From the NCBI RefSeq assembly GCF_002160145.1, contig NZ_NFKA01000002.1, positions 1 to 64,000 on the forward strand: 64,000 bases of DNA. The letters run 5' to 3'. Position numbers and translations under genes: made by a program. This document shows positions 18,167 through 25,849 of this stretch, one piece after another; the first letter of the stretch is position 1; every line of letters starts with the position of its first letter. The notes under the pieces were generated by a model. That model saw nothing but the letters and a program-made list of their open reading frames with translations, was not told the DNA's origin and did not search any database. Source of the stretch: Gemmiger sp. An194. Its GTDB lineage: Bacteria > Bacillota > Clostridia > Oscillospirales > Ruminococcaceae.

Positions 18167-18184
18167 GGTTAATTTAAGCTAACC
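18167..18184 (-). promoter_or_regulatory. DtxR/IdeR-like operator palindrome of the siderophore importer
   Basis: An 18-bp imperfect palindrome (GGTTAATTTAAGCTAACC) whose half-sites match except at one position pair set. The GGTTA and TAACC ends resemble the TTAGGTTAGnCTAACCTAA consensus of DtxR/IdeR metallorepressors more than a Fur box. It lies immediately upstream of the first permease gene. No clear -35/-10 pair was identified nearby. Confidence 0.55.
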
Positions 18185-18268
18185 ACTTTTCATAAAGTAA
18201 GCGCGGCCCGGGGCAGCTGGTCTTGTCTGCCGGGCACCGCGCATTGCATGAGTGAGTATAGCATGAAA

Positions 18269-18308
18269 AAAAGCAGCCGCGCAATCAAATTCTTGCGCGG
18301 CTGCTTTT
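18269..18308. terminator. Terminator downstream of luxS
   Basis: A perfect 16-bp stem (18269-18284 with 18293-18308) with an 8-nt loop, GC core GCAGCCGCGC and A/T runs on both flanks. It follows the 3' end of the luxS operon-like unit on the minus strand and insulates it from the iron importer promoter. Confidence 0.92.
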
Positions 18309-18331
18309 GCAATCTTGCTGTTTAAACAAGT

Positions 18332-18799
18332 TCAGGCCTGATAATCATACTGCAGCATGGGCCCGGTCCAGTGCTCCAGCACCTTGCACATATCCGCCGC
18401 CGTGGCCTTGGCACCGGGCAGGTCGTGCTCCAGGTAGTTGCCGCACTCCTTGCGCTCGCTGCCGGGGATCTTGCCCTCAAAGTCGGCGATGAAGGCAAAA
18501 CACTCCCGCACCAGAGCAATGGCCTGCTCCCCGCTCATGGCATCCCGGGTGAGGAAGTAAAAGCCGGTGCGGCAGCCCATGGGGCCCACGTAGATGATCT
18601 GGTCGCTGTAGGCGGAGTTGCGCACATAGGTGGCGAACAGATGCTCGAAGGTGTGCATGGCGGGACTGGGCAGATACACGCCCCCGTTGGGCTTGACCAT
18701 GCGGATGTCGTAGGTGATCACGTCGCCGTCCACCCGGGAAACATACATGCCCTTTTCCAGCTTGTCGTGGTCGACGGTAAAACTTGCGATGGTTTTCAT
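18332..18799 (-). CDS. luxS: S-ribosylhomocysteine lyase LuxS
   Basis: A 155-residue metalloenzyme that cleaves S-ribosylhomocysteine to homocysteine and DPD, the precursor of autoinducer-2, in the activated methyl cycle. The metal site is HTFEH (His49, His53) plus Cys119; Glu52 and Cys76 in GPMGCRTGFY are the catalytic residues. The length is standard. It is the distal gene of a minus-strand run with a phosphodiesterase and an O-antigen-polymerase-like protein. No pfs (SAH nucleosidase) gene is nearby. Confidence 0.97.
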   Translation of the reverse strand: MKTIASFTVDHDKLEKGMYVSRVDGDVITYDIRMVKPNGGVYLPSPAMHTFEHLFATYVRNSAYSDQIIYVGPMGCRTGFYFLTRDAMSGEQAIALVRECFAFIADFEGKIPGSERKECGNYLEHDLPGAKATAADMCKVLEHWTGPMLQYDYQA

Positions 18800-18813
18800 G
18801 GGAATCCTCCTGC

Positions 18814-19356
18814 TCAGTAGGCGATGCTGCCCAGCACCTGACCGTCAATGGTCTTGGTGGTGAACAGGCCGTTTTCATAGATCATATAACTGTGGGAGCC
18901 GTCCTTGGGAATGGATACGCTGCCCGGGTTCAGAATCAGGGTATCGCCCTGCCATTCGGCGTGCTTCACATGCACATGGCCGAACACAAAGGCACTGTGG
19001 GCAGGCATGGGAGGCAGGTTCTCCGGGTTGAACTTGTGGCCGTGGGTGGCAAACAGGCACTTGCCCTCCTCCAGCCAGAGGGTGGTATAATCGGCCATCA
19101 CCGGGAATTCCAGCACCATCTGGTCCACCTCGGCCTCGCAGTTGCCCCGCACCGCGATGATCTTCTCCTTCAGGCCGTTCAGCATGGGGATCACCTTTTT
19201 GGGTGCATAGCCCTCGGGCAGGTCGTTGCGAGGGCCGTGATACAGCAGATCCCCCAGCAGCAGAATGCGGTCCGGCTGCTCGGCCTGAATGCGCTCCATC
19301 AGTTTTTCACAATAATAGGCCGAACCGTGCAGGTCGGACGCGATCAGAAGCTTCAT
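18814..19356 (-). CDS. YfcE/MJ0936-type metallophosphoesterase
   Basis: A 180-residue calcineurin-like phosphodiesterase with all metal-site motifs: SDLHG (Asp8, His10), GDLLYHGPRN, GNCE, THGH and GHVHV. Family members hydrolyse small phosphodiesters in vitro; the physiological substrate is unknown. It sits between luxS (14-base gap) and a polymerase-like membrane protein, with which it overlaps by four bases (ATGA), so the three are probably one transcript. Confidence 0.92.
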   Translation of the reverse strand: MKLLIASDLHGSAYYCEKLMERIQAEQPDRILLLGDLLYHGPRNDLPEGYAPKKVIPMLNGLKEKIIAVRGNCEAEVDQMVLEFPVMADYTTLWLEEGKCLFATHGHKFNPENLPPMPAHSAFVFGHVHVKHAEWQGDTLILNPGSVSIPKDGSHSYMIYENGLFTTKTIDGQVLGSIAY

Positions 19357-20690
19357 ACGTTTACGACTCCTTTGAAATGGATTTTCGTTTTTTCCTCTGT
19401 CTTTTCAAAACCGGGCTGACGCTGCGGCCAGAAAAGCACCCCGCACAGCAGCCAGACGGTCACATTCATGCAGGCCCACAGCACATGGGTCTCCATGGTG
19501 GCGTGGCAGAGCATCACCAGACAGCACACCGCCTCGGTGGCCAGGCCTTCCTTGAGCAGCCGCCACATCAACAGGGCAAAGCCCAGCCAGATCAGGGCGC
19601 TGGCCACCGGACCGGCCACGATCCAGTAATACAGGTAGGCATTGTCCACCAGCATATCCGCCCCGGGCATCTGGCCCGCAATGGCAAACGGCATGGTGGT
19701 AAGGCCCTGCCAGCCCAGTGAGATGCGGGTGCTGAAAAGACTGTCCAGTCGGGCCAGCAGCGGGTTCTCCGGATTCCAGCCAAGGGCAAGGCCCATACTG
19801 GCGGCAAAGGCCAGCAGCGGCGCAGCCGTGAGCAGCAGCCGTACCGGCAGCGGACGCAGCACGCCGGGCCAAATGTGCACCACCAGCAAAGCGGCGATGA
19901 GCAGCACCAGGCAGATGGTGGCAGCCCGGCTGTCCGGCCCGAAGTTGCAGAATACCGTCAGCGCTGCCAGCAGGGCAAAGTCGAACCATTTCAGTCGCTT
20001 TCCCCCCCGCAGGCACACATACATCAGCGCAAGAGCCAGCAGGCAGGCCCCGAAGAAATTGTACCAGCCATAGCCGAAGCTGTTCCGGTAGCGGCCGGTG
20101 CCCAGCTCCTGCACGGTATCGATCACACCTGCCACCGAGCTGAGCGCCACAACACCCACGCTGAGCGCTCCCACCGGCAGCACCAGCTTCAGCGCCCGGC
20201 GCAGCGGCACATCCTTGGCTGCCAGCGCAAACAGCAGCGCCATCATCATCCACTTATTATGGTTGTTCATAAACACCCAGCGGATCACAAACAGCACACA
20301 GAAGGCAGCCGCCAGCTGGCGGCCGTCGTACCGGGTGCAAAGCAAAATCTTGACCAGCAGGCAAAGCACCACCAGATGGTCCAGCGCCATGGTACCGTAT
20401 TCAAACAGCCAGGGCAGACGGTCCCGATACAGGCTGTTCACAAAAAAGATCTCGAACTGGTAGACCGCCGCGGCCACGATAAACAGCCAGGGCGCCAGCG
20501 CCTGCCGGACATCGCCCAGCCAGCCGCCGAACAGCTGCCGCTGCACCGTCAGCTGTCTGCCCAAATCAAACCAGGGGGCTTCCATGGGGCGGCGCAGCGT
20601 CTGCCAGGCATACCACATGCAGCCCAGCGCAAGCCCCAGCACGGCAAGATTCGCATAGCCGTAAAGGCAGTCGATGATAAAAGAATGCAA
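19353..20690 (-). CDS. Polytopic membrane protein, O-antigen ligase/polymerase-like
   Basis: A 445-residue protein with about eleven hydrophobic segments and a large loop around residues 290-345 (LLARLDSLFSTRISLGWQGL). This layout, and the Arg-bearing loop FSTRISLGW, resembles Wzy/WaaL-type polymerases (O-antigen ligase superfamily), which share little sequence. It starts at TTG after AAAGGAG. Being coupled to a phosphodiesterase and luxS is unexpected for a polymerase. An alternative is a general hypothetical membrane protein. Confidence 0.6.
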   Translation of the reverse strand: MHSFIIDCLYGYANLAVLGLALGCMWYAWQTLRRPMEAPWFDLGRQLTVQRQLFGGWLGDVRQALAPWLFIVAAAVYQFEIFFVNSLYRDRLPWLFEYGTMALDHLVVLCLLVKILLCTRYDGRQLAAAFCVLFVIRWVFMNNHNKWMMMALLFALAAKDVPLRRALKLVLPVGALSVGVVALSSVAGVIDTVQELGTGRYRNSFGYGWYNFFGACLLALALMYVCLRGGKRLKWFDFALLAALTVFCNFGPDSRAATICLVLLIAALLVVHIWPGVLRPLPVRLLLTAAPLLAFAASMGLALGWNPENPLLARLDSLFSTRISLGWQGLTTMPFAIAGQMPGADMLVDNAYLYYWIVAGPVASALIWLGFALLMWRLLKEGLATEAVCCLVMLCHATMETHVLWACMNVTVWLLCGVLFWPQRQPGFEKTEEKTKIHFKGVVNV

Positions 20691-20705
20691 GGGTCCTTCT
20701 CCTTT

Positions 20706-20744
20706 AAAAAACAGGGTGGCAGAGCCCGCGCCGCAGGCTCTGCC
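20706..20744 (-). terminator. Probable terminator after the PglD/NahK fusion gene
   Basis: A perfect 9-bp stem GGCAGAGCC/GGCTCTGCC (20718-20726 with 20736-20744), followed on the minus strand by a TTTTTT run five bases later. The T-run adjoins the AAAGGAG ribosome site of the next gene, so termination may be partial. Confidence 0.6.
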
Positions 20745-20765
20745 CTCTGCCGCGTCCTGCGCGGC

Positions 20766-22391
20766 TCAGCTGTATTTCTTCACAATGTCCTGCATGGCCT
20801 CAAACTGCTGCTCCATATCCTGCACCAGCTTGAACTGGGTGCGGGCGCGGATCAGGTTATGGGTGGGATACTGGGTCTTGAAATAGGTATCCCCCTGCAG
20901 GTAGTCGGTCAAAAAGCGCATACCGCACTCCAGCGTCAGCAGCTTTGCACCCCAGGCCAGATTCGCCTTCTCATTTTCGGTGAGCACATCGCCTGCGGTT
21001 TCCAGATAGCCCTTGGTGTAGGCCTCGAACAGATCGATGTCGAAGTTCACCTTGGCAAGATCCGGCTCGTCCTCAGCGGCATGGGTGGCACCGAAGCGGA
21101 TGGAGTCACCGAAGTCATTGAGAGCAAGGCCGGGCATGATGGTATCCAGATCAATGATGCAGATGCCCTCGCCGGTCTTCTCGTCGAACAGGATGTTGTT
21201 CAGCTTGGTGTCGTTGTGGGTGACCCGCAGAGGCAGGGTACCCGCCCGCAGCTGGCTCATGAGCACGCTGCAGTCCGCCGCATGGTCCAGCACAAACTGG
21301 ATCTCATCCTTGCAGGTACGGGCACGGTTTTTCACATCCCGGCGCAGCGCCTGTTTAAAATTCTTCAGCCGGTCCTCGGTGTCGTGGAACTTGGGAATGG
21401 TCTCGTACAGGGTATCCGCCGGGTAGCCGTCCAGCTGCTTGAGGAAGCGGCCAAAGCTGCGGGCGGACTGATAGAACTGCTCCGGGCACTCCACACTCTG
21501 GTAGCAGACCGAATCCGGAATAAAGTTATAGCACCGCCAGGGCAGGCCATCGGTATCCTCGAAATAGTTTTCCCCGGCTTTGGTCTTGATATAGCTCAGG
21601 GTCTCCCGGTCCGGGTCACCGCCGGCGGCTCGGATGCTCTGGCGCAGGTACTCGGTCACGCCGAAGATGTTCTCCATCACCTCGCGAGGCTTTTTGAACA
21701 CATTGATGTTGATGCGCTGCAGCACGTAGCTCAGCTCTTCCTCACCGTTCTCGCCGGGCATGAACACCGCGTAGGTCTCGTTGATGTGGCCCGCGCCGAA
21801 GGGCTGCACATAGCTGCACTGGTTGCCGAAGCCGAAGGCGTACAGCGCATCCTCCAGCATGCGGCTGTCCACACCGTCGATCTTGCGGCGCTTGGCAAAG
21901 ATCACCTCGCCCGCCTCCACCTTGCGGTGGGCCTCCACATGGCAGTTGGCCTTGACCACGCTGCCCAGACCGATGTGGGCGCCCTCGTCCACCACCGTAT
22001 CGTGGTCAATGATGGCGCCGCTGTTCACCAGGCAGCCCAGACCCAGCTTGCTGTGGGTGTTGATCACGGCCCGCTGCATCACAAAGCTGCCCGCGCCGAT
22101 CTCGGCACTGGGGCTGACCACCGCGCTGGGATGGATGATGGTGGGCACCACAAAATCTGCCTCCAGCAGCTTTTTTACCCAGTGCAGCCGCATCTTGTTG
22201 TTGCCGAAGGCGGCCACCGCACAGGGGTATTCCTTGCGGAAGTCCTTGTAGTCCACCAGCTTGCCGATGACGCAGGCCTCCTTGCAGGCATCGTCCAGCA
22301 TGGCAATTTTATCAAACTGGCGGGTCGCCATGGCGGATTCGTAGACCATATGGCCAAAACCGCCTGCGCCCAGAATCAATAAGTTCGGCAT
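20766..22391 (-). CDS. Fusion of PglD-like sugar acyltransferase and NahK-like sugar 1-kinase
   Basis: A 541-residue two-domain protein. Residues 1 to about 185 match the PglD/NeuD family: a Rossmann-like start (LILGAGGFGHMVYESA) followed by left-handed beta-helix hexapeptides, with IIDHDTVVDEGAHIGLG holding the expected catalytic His. Residues about 205-541 match the APH-fold kinase group of N-acetylhexosamine 1-kinase: PFGAGHINETYAV, YVLQRININVFK, VMENIFGVTEYL, THNDTKLNN (His392, Asp394) and IDLDT (Asp414, Asp416). Both halves keep their key residues and the frame is continuous, so a bifunctional enzyme that acylates and/or 1-phosphorylates an amino sugar is plausible. The substrate is unknown. 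Transcribed from its own promoter. Confidence 0.82.
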   Translation of the reverse strand: MPNLLILGAGGFGHMVYESAMATRQFDKIAMLDDACKEACVIGKLVDYKDFRKEYPCAVAAFGNNKMRLHWVKKLLEADFVVPTIIHPSAVVSPSAEIGAGSFVMQRAVINTHSKLGLGCLVNSGAIIDHDTVVDEGAHIGLGSVVKANCHVEAHRKVEAGEVIFAKRRKIDGVDSRMLEDALYAFGFGNQCSYVQPFGAGHINETYAVFMPGENGEEELSYVLQRININVFKKPREVMENIFGVTEYLRQSIRAAGGDPDRETLSYIKTKAGENYFEDTDGLPWRCYNFIPDSVCYQSVECPEQFYQSARSFGRFLKQLDGYPADTLYETIPKFHDTEDRLKNFKQALRRDVKNRARTCKDEIQFVLDHAADCSVLMSQLRAGTLPLRVTHNDTKLNNILFDEKTGEGICIIDLDTIMPGLALNDFGDSIRFGATHAAEDEPDLAKVNFDIDLFEAYTKGYLETAGDVLTENEKANLAWGAKLLTLECGMRFLTDYLQGDTYFKTQYPTHNLIRARTQFKLVQDMEQQFEAMQDIVKKYS

Positions 22392-22473
22392 TGGGTTTTC
22401 CCCTTTCTGTTTGCCCGGCTGCCGCGCACAGCGGCAGATCCGGTGAAAATCTGTCAGAAATCAATGTAACTCT

Positions 22474-22502
22474 ATTATAGTAAAAGAAACACCCCAATAC
22501 AA
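22474..22502 (-). promoter_or_regulatory. Promoter of the PglD/NahK fusion gene
   Basis: On the minus strand: TTGTAT (22497-22502), a 17-nt spacer and TATAAT (22474-22479). The -35 box falls in the apex of the terminator hairpin of the preceding XRE gene. Confidence 0.65.
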
Positions 22503-22519
22503 GGTATCGGGGTGTTTTT
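22487..22519. terminator. Terminator of the XRE membrane regulator gene
   Basis: A stem of about 14 bp with one mismatch (22487-22500 with 22504-22517) and a 3-nt loop, flanked by T-rich sequence on the minus strand. It overlaps the promoter of the downstream fusion gene. Confidence 0.8.
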
Positions 22520-22548
22520 CCTATTGACCTGCCAATTCTCAAACTGGT

Positions 22549-23604
22549 TCACCAGCTGCCGCCGCCCTGCATGAACACAGCCGCCAGCAGCTGCAGCACC
22601 ATCAGTGCCGCCGCCCCCGACAGCATGACCGCACCGCTTTTGTTTATTTTCCATTCCCGGCCCTCCGCCGCCATCCGCTTGGCCCGGCCGGTCTGGCACA
22701 GCAAAAAGACGATGCCCAGGCAGACGCCCGGCAGCATGGTAGCCATCTGCGCTATGGCCCCCGGGCTGTTGTTGGGGATGCGGAACACCCCCGCACAGAA
22801 AAGACAGAGGAAGAATTGTGCTCCAAACAACCCGCTCCACCAGAGCACCGGCTTTGCCTGCTGGGTCTGGATATCCTTTGCCAGCTCGCGCCCCGGCTTC
22901 GCTTTGGCCGCAAGACCGGGATACCCGGTCACCAGATTCCGGCCGTATTTGTACTGGGCGCAGCCGATGGCTCCCAGCAGCACGACCGCCTGAATCACGA
23001 TCAGAACGCCAAAGCTCCATCCACCGGGAACAAAGGCCAGCGGCACCGCGATCAGACTGATGCCCGCCGTGGTCAGCTGGACCCACAGGTCCATGGCCCG
23101 CACCAGGGCCTCCAGCTTTTTTTCGTCGTAGGCCGCGTCCGGGTCATAGCCCGCCAGCATGGTATAGTCGCCGCTGGAGGTCATCATGGCCAGAATCGGG
23201 TGCAGGCTGCCGCCGCACAAAAACAGCAGCACCGGCAAAAGTACCCAGTCCAGCTGCTCCCGCGCTGCCCCCAGCACAAACAGCCCAAGCTGTATAGCCA
23301 GTGCCAGCCAGAAGGCAAATCGGGTGGCCTTTTGCCAGGCGGCACAGCGTCGGCGGAACGAGGCATCCGGGTCCAGCCCGCCCACCAGCTCATCCAGGCC
23401 GCAGCCCAGCGCCGCGGTCAGCTGCTGCAGAGTGGCCAGATCCGGCTGGGTGCGGTTTTGCTCCCAGCGGCTCACCGCCTGCCGGGTCACAAACAGCTGC
23501 TCGGCCAGCTGCTGCTGGCTCAGCCCCGCCGCCCGGCGCAGAGCCGCCAGCCTTCCGCCAAAGTCCTGACTCTGCTCTGTTTTTGTTTGCTGCTGTTCGC
23601 TCAT
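22549..23604 (-). CDS. XRE-family regulator with C-terminal membrane domain
   Basis: A 351-residue protein. Residues about 14-70 are a helix-turn-helix of the XRE/Cro type (LAALRRAAGLSQQQLAEQLF, then VTRQAVSRWEQNRTQPDLAT). Residues about 100-345 contain around seven hydrophobic segments. This is a membrane-tethered one-component regulator; its signal and targets are unknown. The ATG at 23604 is chosen because homology begins there; the in-frame upstream extension overlaps the neighbouring terminator and lacks a ribosome site. No other gene is in the unit. Confidence 0.82.
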   Translation of the reverse strand: MSEQQQTKTEQSQDFGGRLAALRRAAGLSQQQLAEQLFVTRQAVSRWEQNRTQPDLATLQQLTAALGCGLDELVGGLDPDASFRRRCAAWQKATRFAFWLALAIQLGLFVLGAAREQLDWVLLPVLLFLCGGSLHPILAMMTSSGDYTMLAGYDPDAAYDEKKLEALVRAMDLWVQLTTAGISLIAVPLAFVPGGWSFGVLIVIQAVVLLGAIGCAQYKYGRNLVTGYPGLAAKAKPGRELAKDIQTQQAKPVLWWSGLFGAQFFLCLFCAGVFRIPNNSPGAIAQMATMLPGVCLGIVFLLCQTGRAKRMAAEGREWKINKSGAVMLSGAAALMVLQLLAAVFMQGGGSW

Positions 23605-23715
23605 GGTATTGCCCCGCTTTCCAACCGGTGTTGTTCCGTTTTTCTGCCCCCAGTATAGCACCGGCCCACGGCGCGCCGCAAGCAACAGCCTGTTGCCTGC
23701 CTTCTTCGGGCACAG

Positions 23716-23743
23716 AAAAAGGCGGGAGCCGGTGGCTCCCGCC
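23716..23743 (-). terminator. Terminator of the Bax-inhibitor-1 gene
   Basis: A perfect 10-bp stem GGCGGGAGCC/GGCTCCCGCC (23721-23730 with 23734-23743), with a TTTTT run following on the minus strand, 19 bases after the stop codon. Confidence 0.9.
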
Positions 23744-23761
23744 TGGGTCATGCGATTTAAA

Positions 23762-24487
23762 TCAATCCCGGCTGCGGCCGAAGATGCGCAGCAGATACAA
23801 AAACAGGTTGATGAAGTCCAGATACAGCTGCAGCGCCGCGAAGATGGAGGCCTTTTTCGCCATGGCCTCGTTGCCTGCATAGGCAAAGTACAGCGCCTTG
23901 ATCTTCTGGGTGTCGTAAGCGGTGTAGCAGGAGAAGATCACGATGCCCAGAACGCTGAACAGAATGCTGGAACCGCTCATAAAGAACATGCCGATCACGC
24001 TCACGATCATCAGCACGATCAGGCCCACCATCAGCGGGGTGCGCCAGCTGGTCAGGTCCCGCTTGGTCAGGTAGCCGTAGGCGGCCATCACGCCGAAGTA
24101 CAAAGCAGCCGCACCAAAGGCCATGAGCACATCGCCCATGTTATACAGCCACAGGTAGGAGCTGAACACCAGACCGTTCACCGCCGCATAGACGAAGAAC
24201 AGCGCCCGGGCCGAGCCCACGCTCATGCTGTGCAGCCGGGAGACCAGCGCCATGACCAGCACGATCTCCAGAATCGCCAGACCAAAGAAGGTGAAGCTGG
24301 AGCGCAGCAGATAGAAGCCGATATTGCTCATGTAGGCGACCAGCGACACACCGAAGGTGACCAGCAGACCCGCGAACATCCACAAAAATGTTTTTGCGGT
24401 GTAGTTGCTCAGGGTCTCGTACTGGAATTTTTCATTCATATAAACGGTGTTCGGGCTGGAATTGTTCCATTGATTGTAATCGTTCAT
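23762..24487 (-). CDS. Bax inhibitor-1/YccA family membrane protein
   Basis: A 241-residue protein with seven hydrophobic segments spanning residues about 30-230. The characteristic end of the family is visible: GIVIFSCYTAYDTQKIK, with the Asp pair region near residues 190-200, and the terminal FINLFLYLLRIFG. Bacterial members such as BsYetJ are pH-sensitive calcium leak channels or unknown-function membrane proteins that often interact with FtsH. Monocistronic, divergent from hemW with overlapping promoters. Confidence 0.93.
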   Translation of the reverse strand: MNDYNQWNNSSPNTVYMNEKFQYETLSNYTAKTFLWMFAGLLVTFGVSLVAYMSNIGFYLLRSSFTFFGLAILEIVLVMALVSRLHSMSVGSARALFFVYAAVNGLVFSSYLWLYNMGDVLMAFGAAALYFGVMAAYGYLTKRDLTSWRTPLMVGLIVLMIVSVIGMFFMSGSSILFSVLGIVIFSCYTAYDTQKIKALYFAYAGNEAMAKKASIFAALQLYLDFINLFLYLLRIFGRSRD

Positions 24488-24525
24488 ATCATCAGATCCT
24501 TTCTTTGAGACTGATTATACCGTAT

Positions 24526-24554
24526 ATTATATCTGGATTTGTAAATAAAATCAA
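24526..24554 (-). promoter_or_regulatory. Promoter of the Bax-inhibitor-1 gene
   Basis: On the minus strand: TTGATT (24549-24554), 17-nt spacer, TATAAT (24526-24531). It overlaps the hemW promoter on the other strand, so the two RNA polymerase footprints compete. Confidence 0.65.
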
Positions 24555-24567
24555 AATCTTTTATAAT
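24539..24567 (+). promoter_or_regulatory. Promoter of hemW
   Basis: TTGTAA (24539-24544), 17-nt spacer, TATAAT (24562-24567), 37 bases before the hemW start codon. Confidence 0.75.
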
Positions 24568-24603
24568 GACTTTGTGACAAGATCCCCAAAAGGAGCGTTT
24601 TCC

Positions 24604-25695
24604 ATGGCCTTCGGTCTTTATCTTCATATCCCCTATTGCCTGGCAAAATGCCGCTACTGCGATTTTTATTCCAGGGGCGGCAGCCGGGGCGTTCCGCCGG
24701 AATACGTGGACGCACTGGTGCGCCGGATGGACAGCTTTCGCCGTCAGGGCCTTTTGCCGGAGCATCCGGACACGGTGTACTTCGGCGGCGGTACCCCCAG
24801 CCTGTTAACACCGGAGCAGGCCGCCCGGCTGATCTCTGCCGCCTGCCCTGCCCCCGGCGCGGAGGTGACGCTGGAGGCAAACCCGGAAACCGTGACCGAG
24901 GCCAACCTCACCGGCTTTTTGCAGGCGGGAGTGAACCGGCTGAGCCTGGGGGTGCAGACCGCCTTTGACGAGAGTCTGGCCCGGCTGGGCCGCCCCCACA
25001 CCGCCGCTCAGAGCCGACAGGCCTTTGCGGCAGCAAAGAGGGCAGGCTTTGCCAACATCAGCGGCGATATTATGATGGCCCTGCCCCGGTATACACGGGA
25101 GGAGTTCGACGCTACCCTGGAGCTGATCGCCTCCGGGGGCGCTACCCACATCTCGGCCTATCTGTTAAAGATCGAGCCGGGCACCGCCTTCGGCAAAAAT
25201 CCCCCCGCCGGACTGCCGGATGAGGACGCCGCCGCGGATTTCTACCTCTACGGGGTGGAGCAGTTGGAAAAAGCAGGCTTTGCCCAGTACGAGATCAGCA
25301 ACTTTGCCCGCCCCGGCTTTGAGGGGCAGCACAACCTGCTGTACTGGAACTGTCAGGACTATCTGGGTCTTGGTCCCGCGGCTCACAGCTGCGTAAACAA
25401 CAAACGCTTTTACTGGCCCGGCGATACTCGCGCCTTTCTGGACCCGGACTGCCAGCCGGTGCAGGATGGCGGCTGCGGCGCGGAGGATTACATTCTGCTG
25501 CAGCTGCGGCTGGCCAGCGGCCTGGATCTGAACGACTTGAAAGAACAATACAATGTGGAATTTTCACGAAAACAATTGCATTTTGTAAAACAATGTGTAG
25601 CCGCCGGATATGCCCGATTCCAGAATAACGTGCTCACTCTTACCCCTGCCGGGCTGATTATCCAGAACAGCATCCTGTGCGAGCTGCTGGGCTGA
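24604..25695 (+). CDS. hemW: HemW, radical SAM heme chaperone (formerly HemN-like)
   Basis: A 363-residue radical SAM protein. CLAKCRYC near the N-terminus (Cys12, Cys16, Cys19) binds the [4Fe-4S] cluster, and YFGGGTPSLL follows as the SAM-binding element. The length and C-terminal winged-helix region fit HemW, a heme chaperone, rather than true coproporphyrinogen dehydrogenase HemN, which is longer. No heme biosynthesis gene is nearby. The ATG at 24604 follows AAAAGGAGCG; the longer ORF has no support. Confidence 0.92.
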   Translation: MAFGLYLHIPYCLAKCRYCDFYSRGGSRGVPPEYVDALVRRMDSFRRQGLLPEHPDTVYFGGGTPSLLTPEQAARLISAACPAPGAEVTLEANPETVTEANLTGFLQAGVNRLSLGVQTAFDESLARLGRPHTAAQSRQAFAAAKRAGFANISGDIMMALPRYTREEFDATLELIASGGATHISAYLLKIEPGTAFGKNPPAGLPDEDAAADFYLYGVEQLEKAGFAQYEISNFARPGFEGQHNLLYWNCQDYLGLGPAAHSCVNNKRFYWPGDTRAFLDPDCQPVQDGGCGAEDYILLQLRLASGLDLNDLKEQYNVEFSRKQLHFVKQCVAAGYARFQNNVLTLTPAGLIIQNSILCELLG

Positions 25696-25747
25696 AACCT
25701 GCATTTGCTGCTTTTCAGCCAATCCCCACCGGGAATATTATATGCAC

Positions 25748-25793
25748 AAAAAGCCGCCCGCCTTCGGTTTGTTCCGAGGATGAGCGGCTTTTT
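25748..25793. terminator. Bidirectional terminator between hemW and the beta-CASP gene
   Basis: A stem AAAAAGCCGC/GCGGCTTTTT (25748-25757 with 25784-25793) with an additional CCTTCGG/CCGAGG pairing inside. It lies between two convergent genes and can serve both. Confidence 0.85.
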
Positions 25794-25849
25794 CAGGTAT
25801 TTTTATTTACAAAACGTATATTTTCTATCGTTTTCTACGGAAATTCGGG

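Noticed and set aside
19875-22382. 835-codon plus-strand ORF opposite the membrane protein and the fusion gene
   Set aside because: It spans two genes and their terminator on the other strand and has shadow-type composition.
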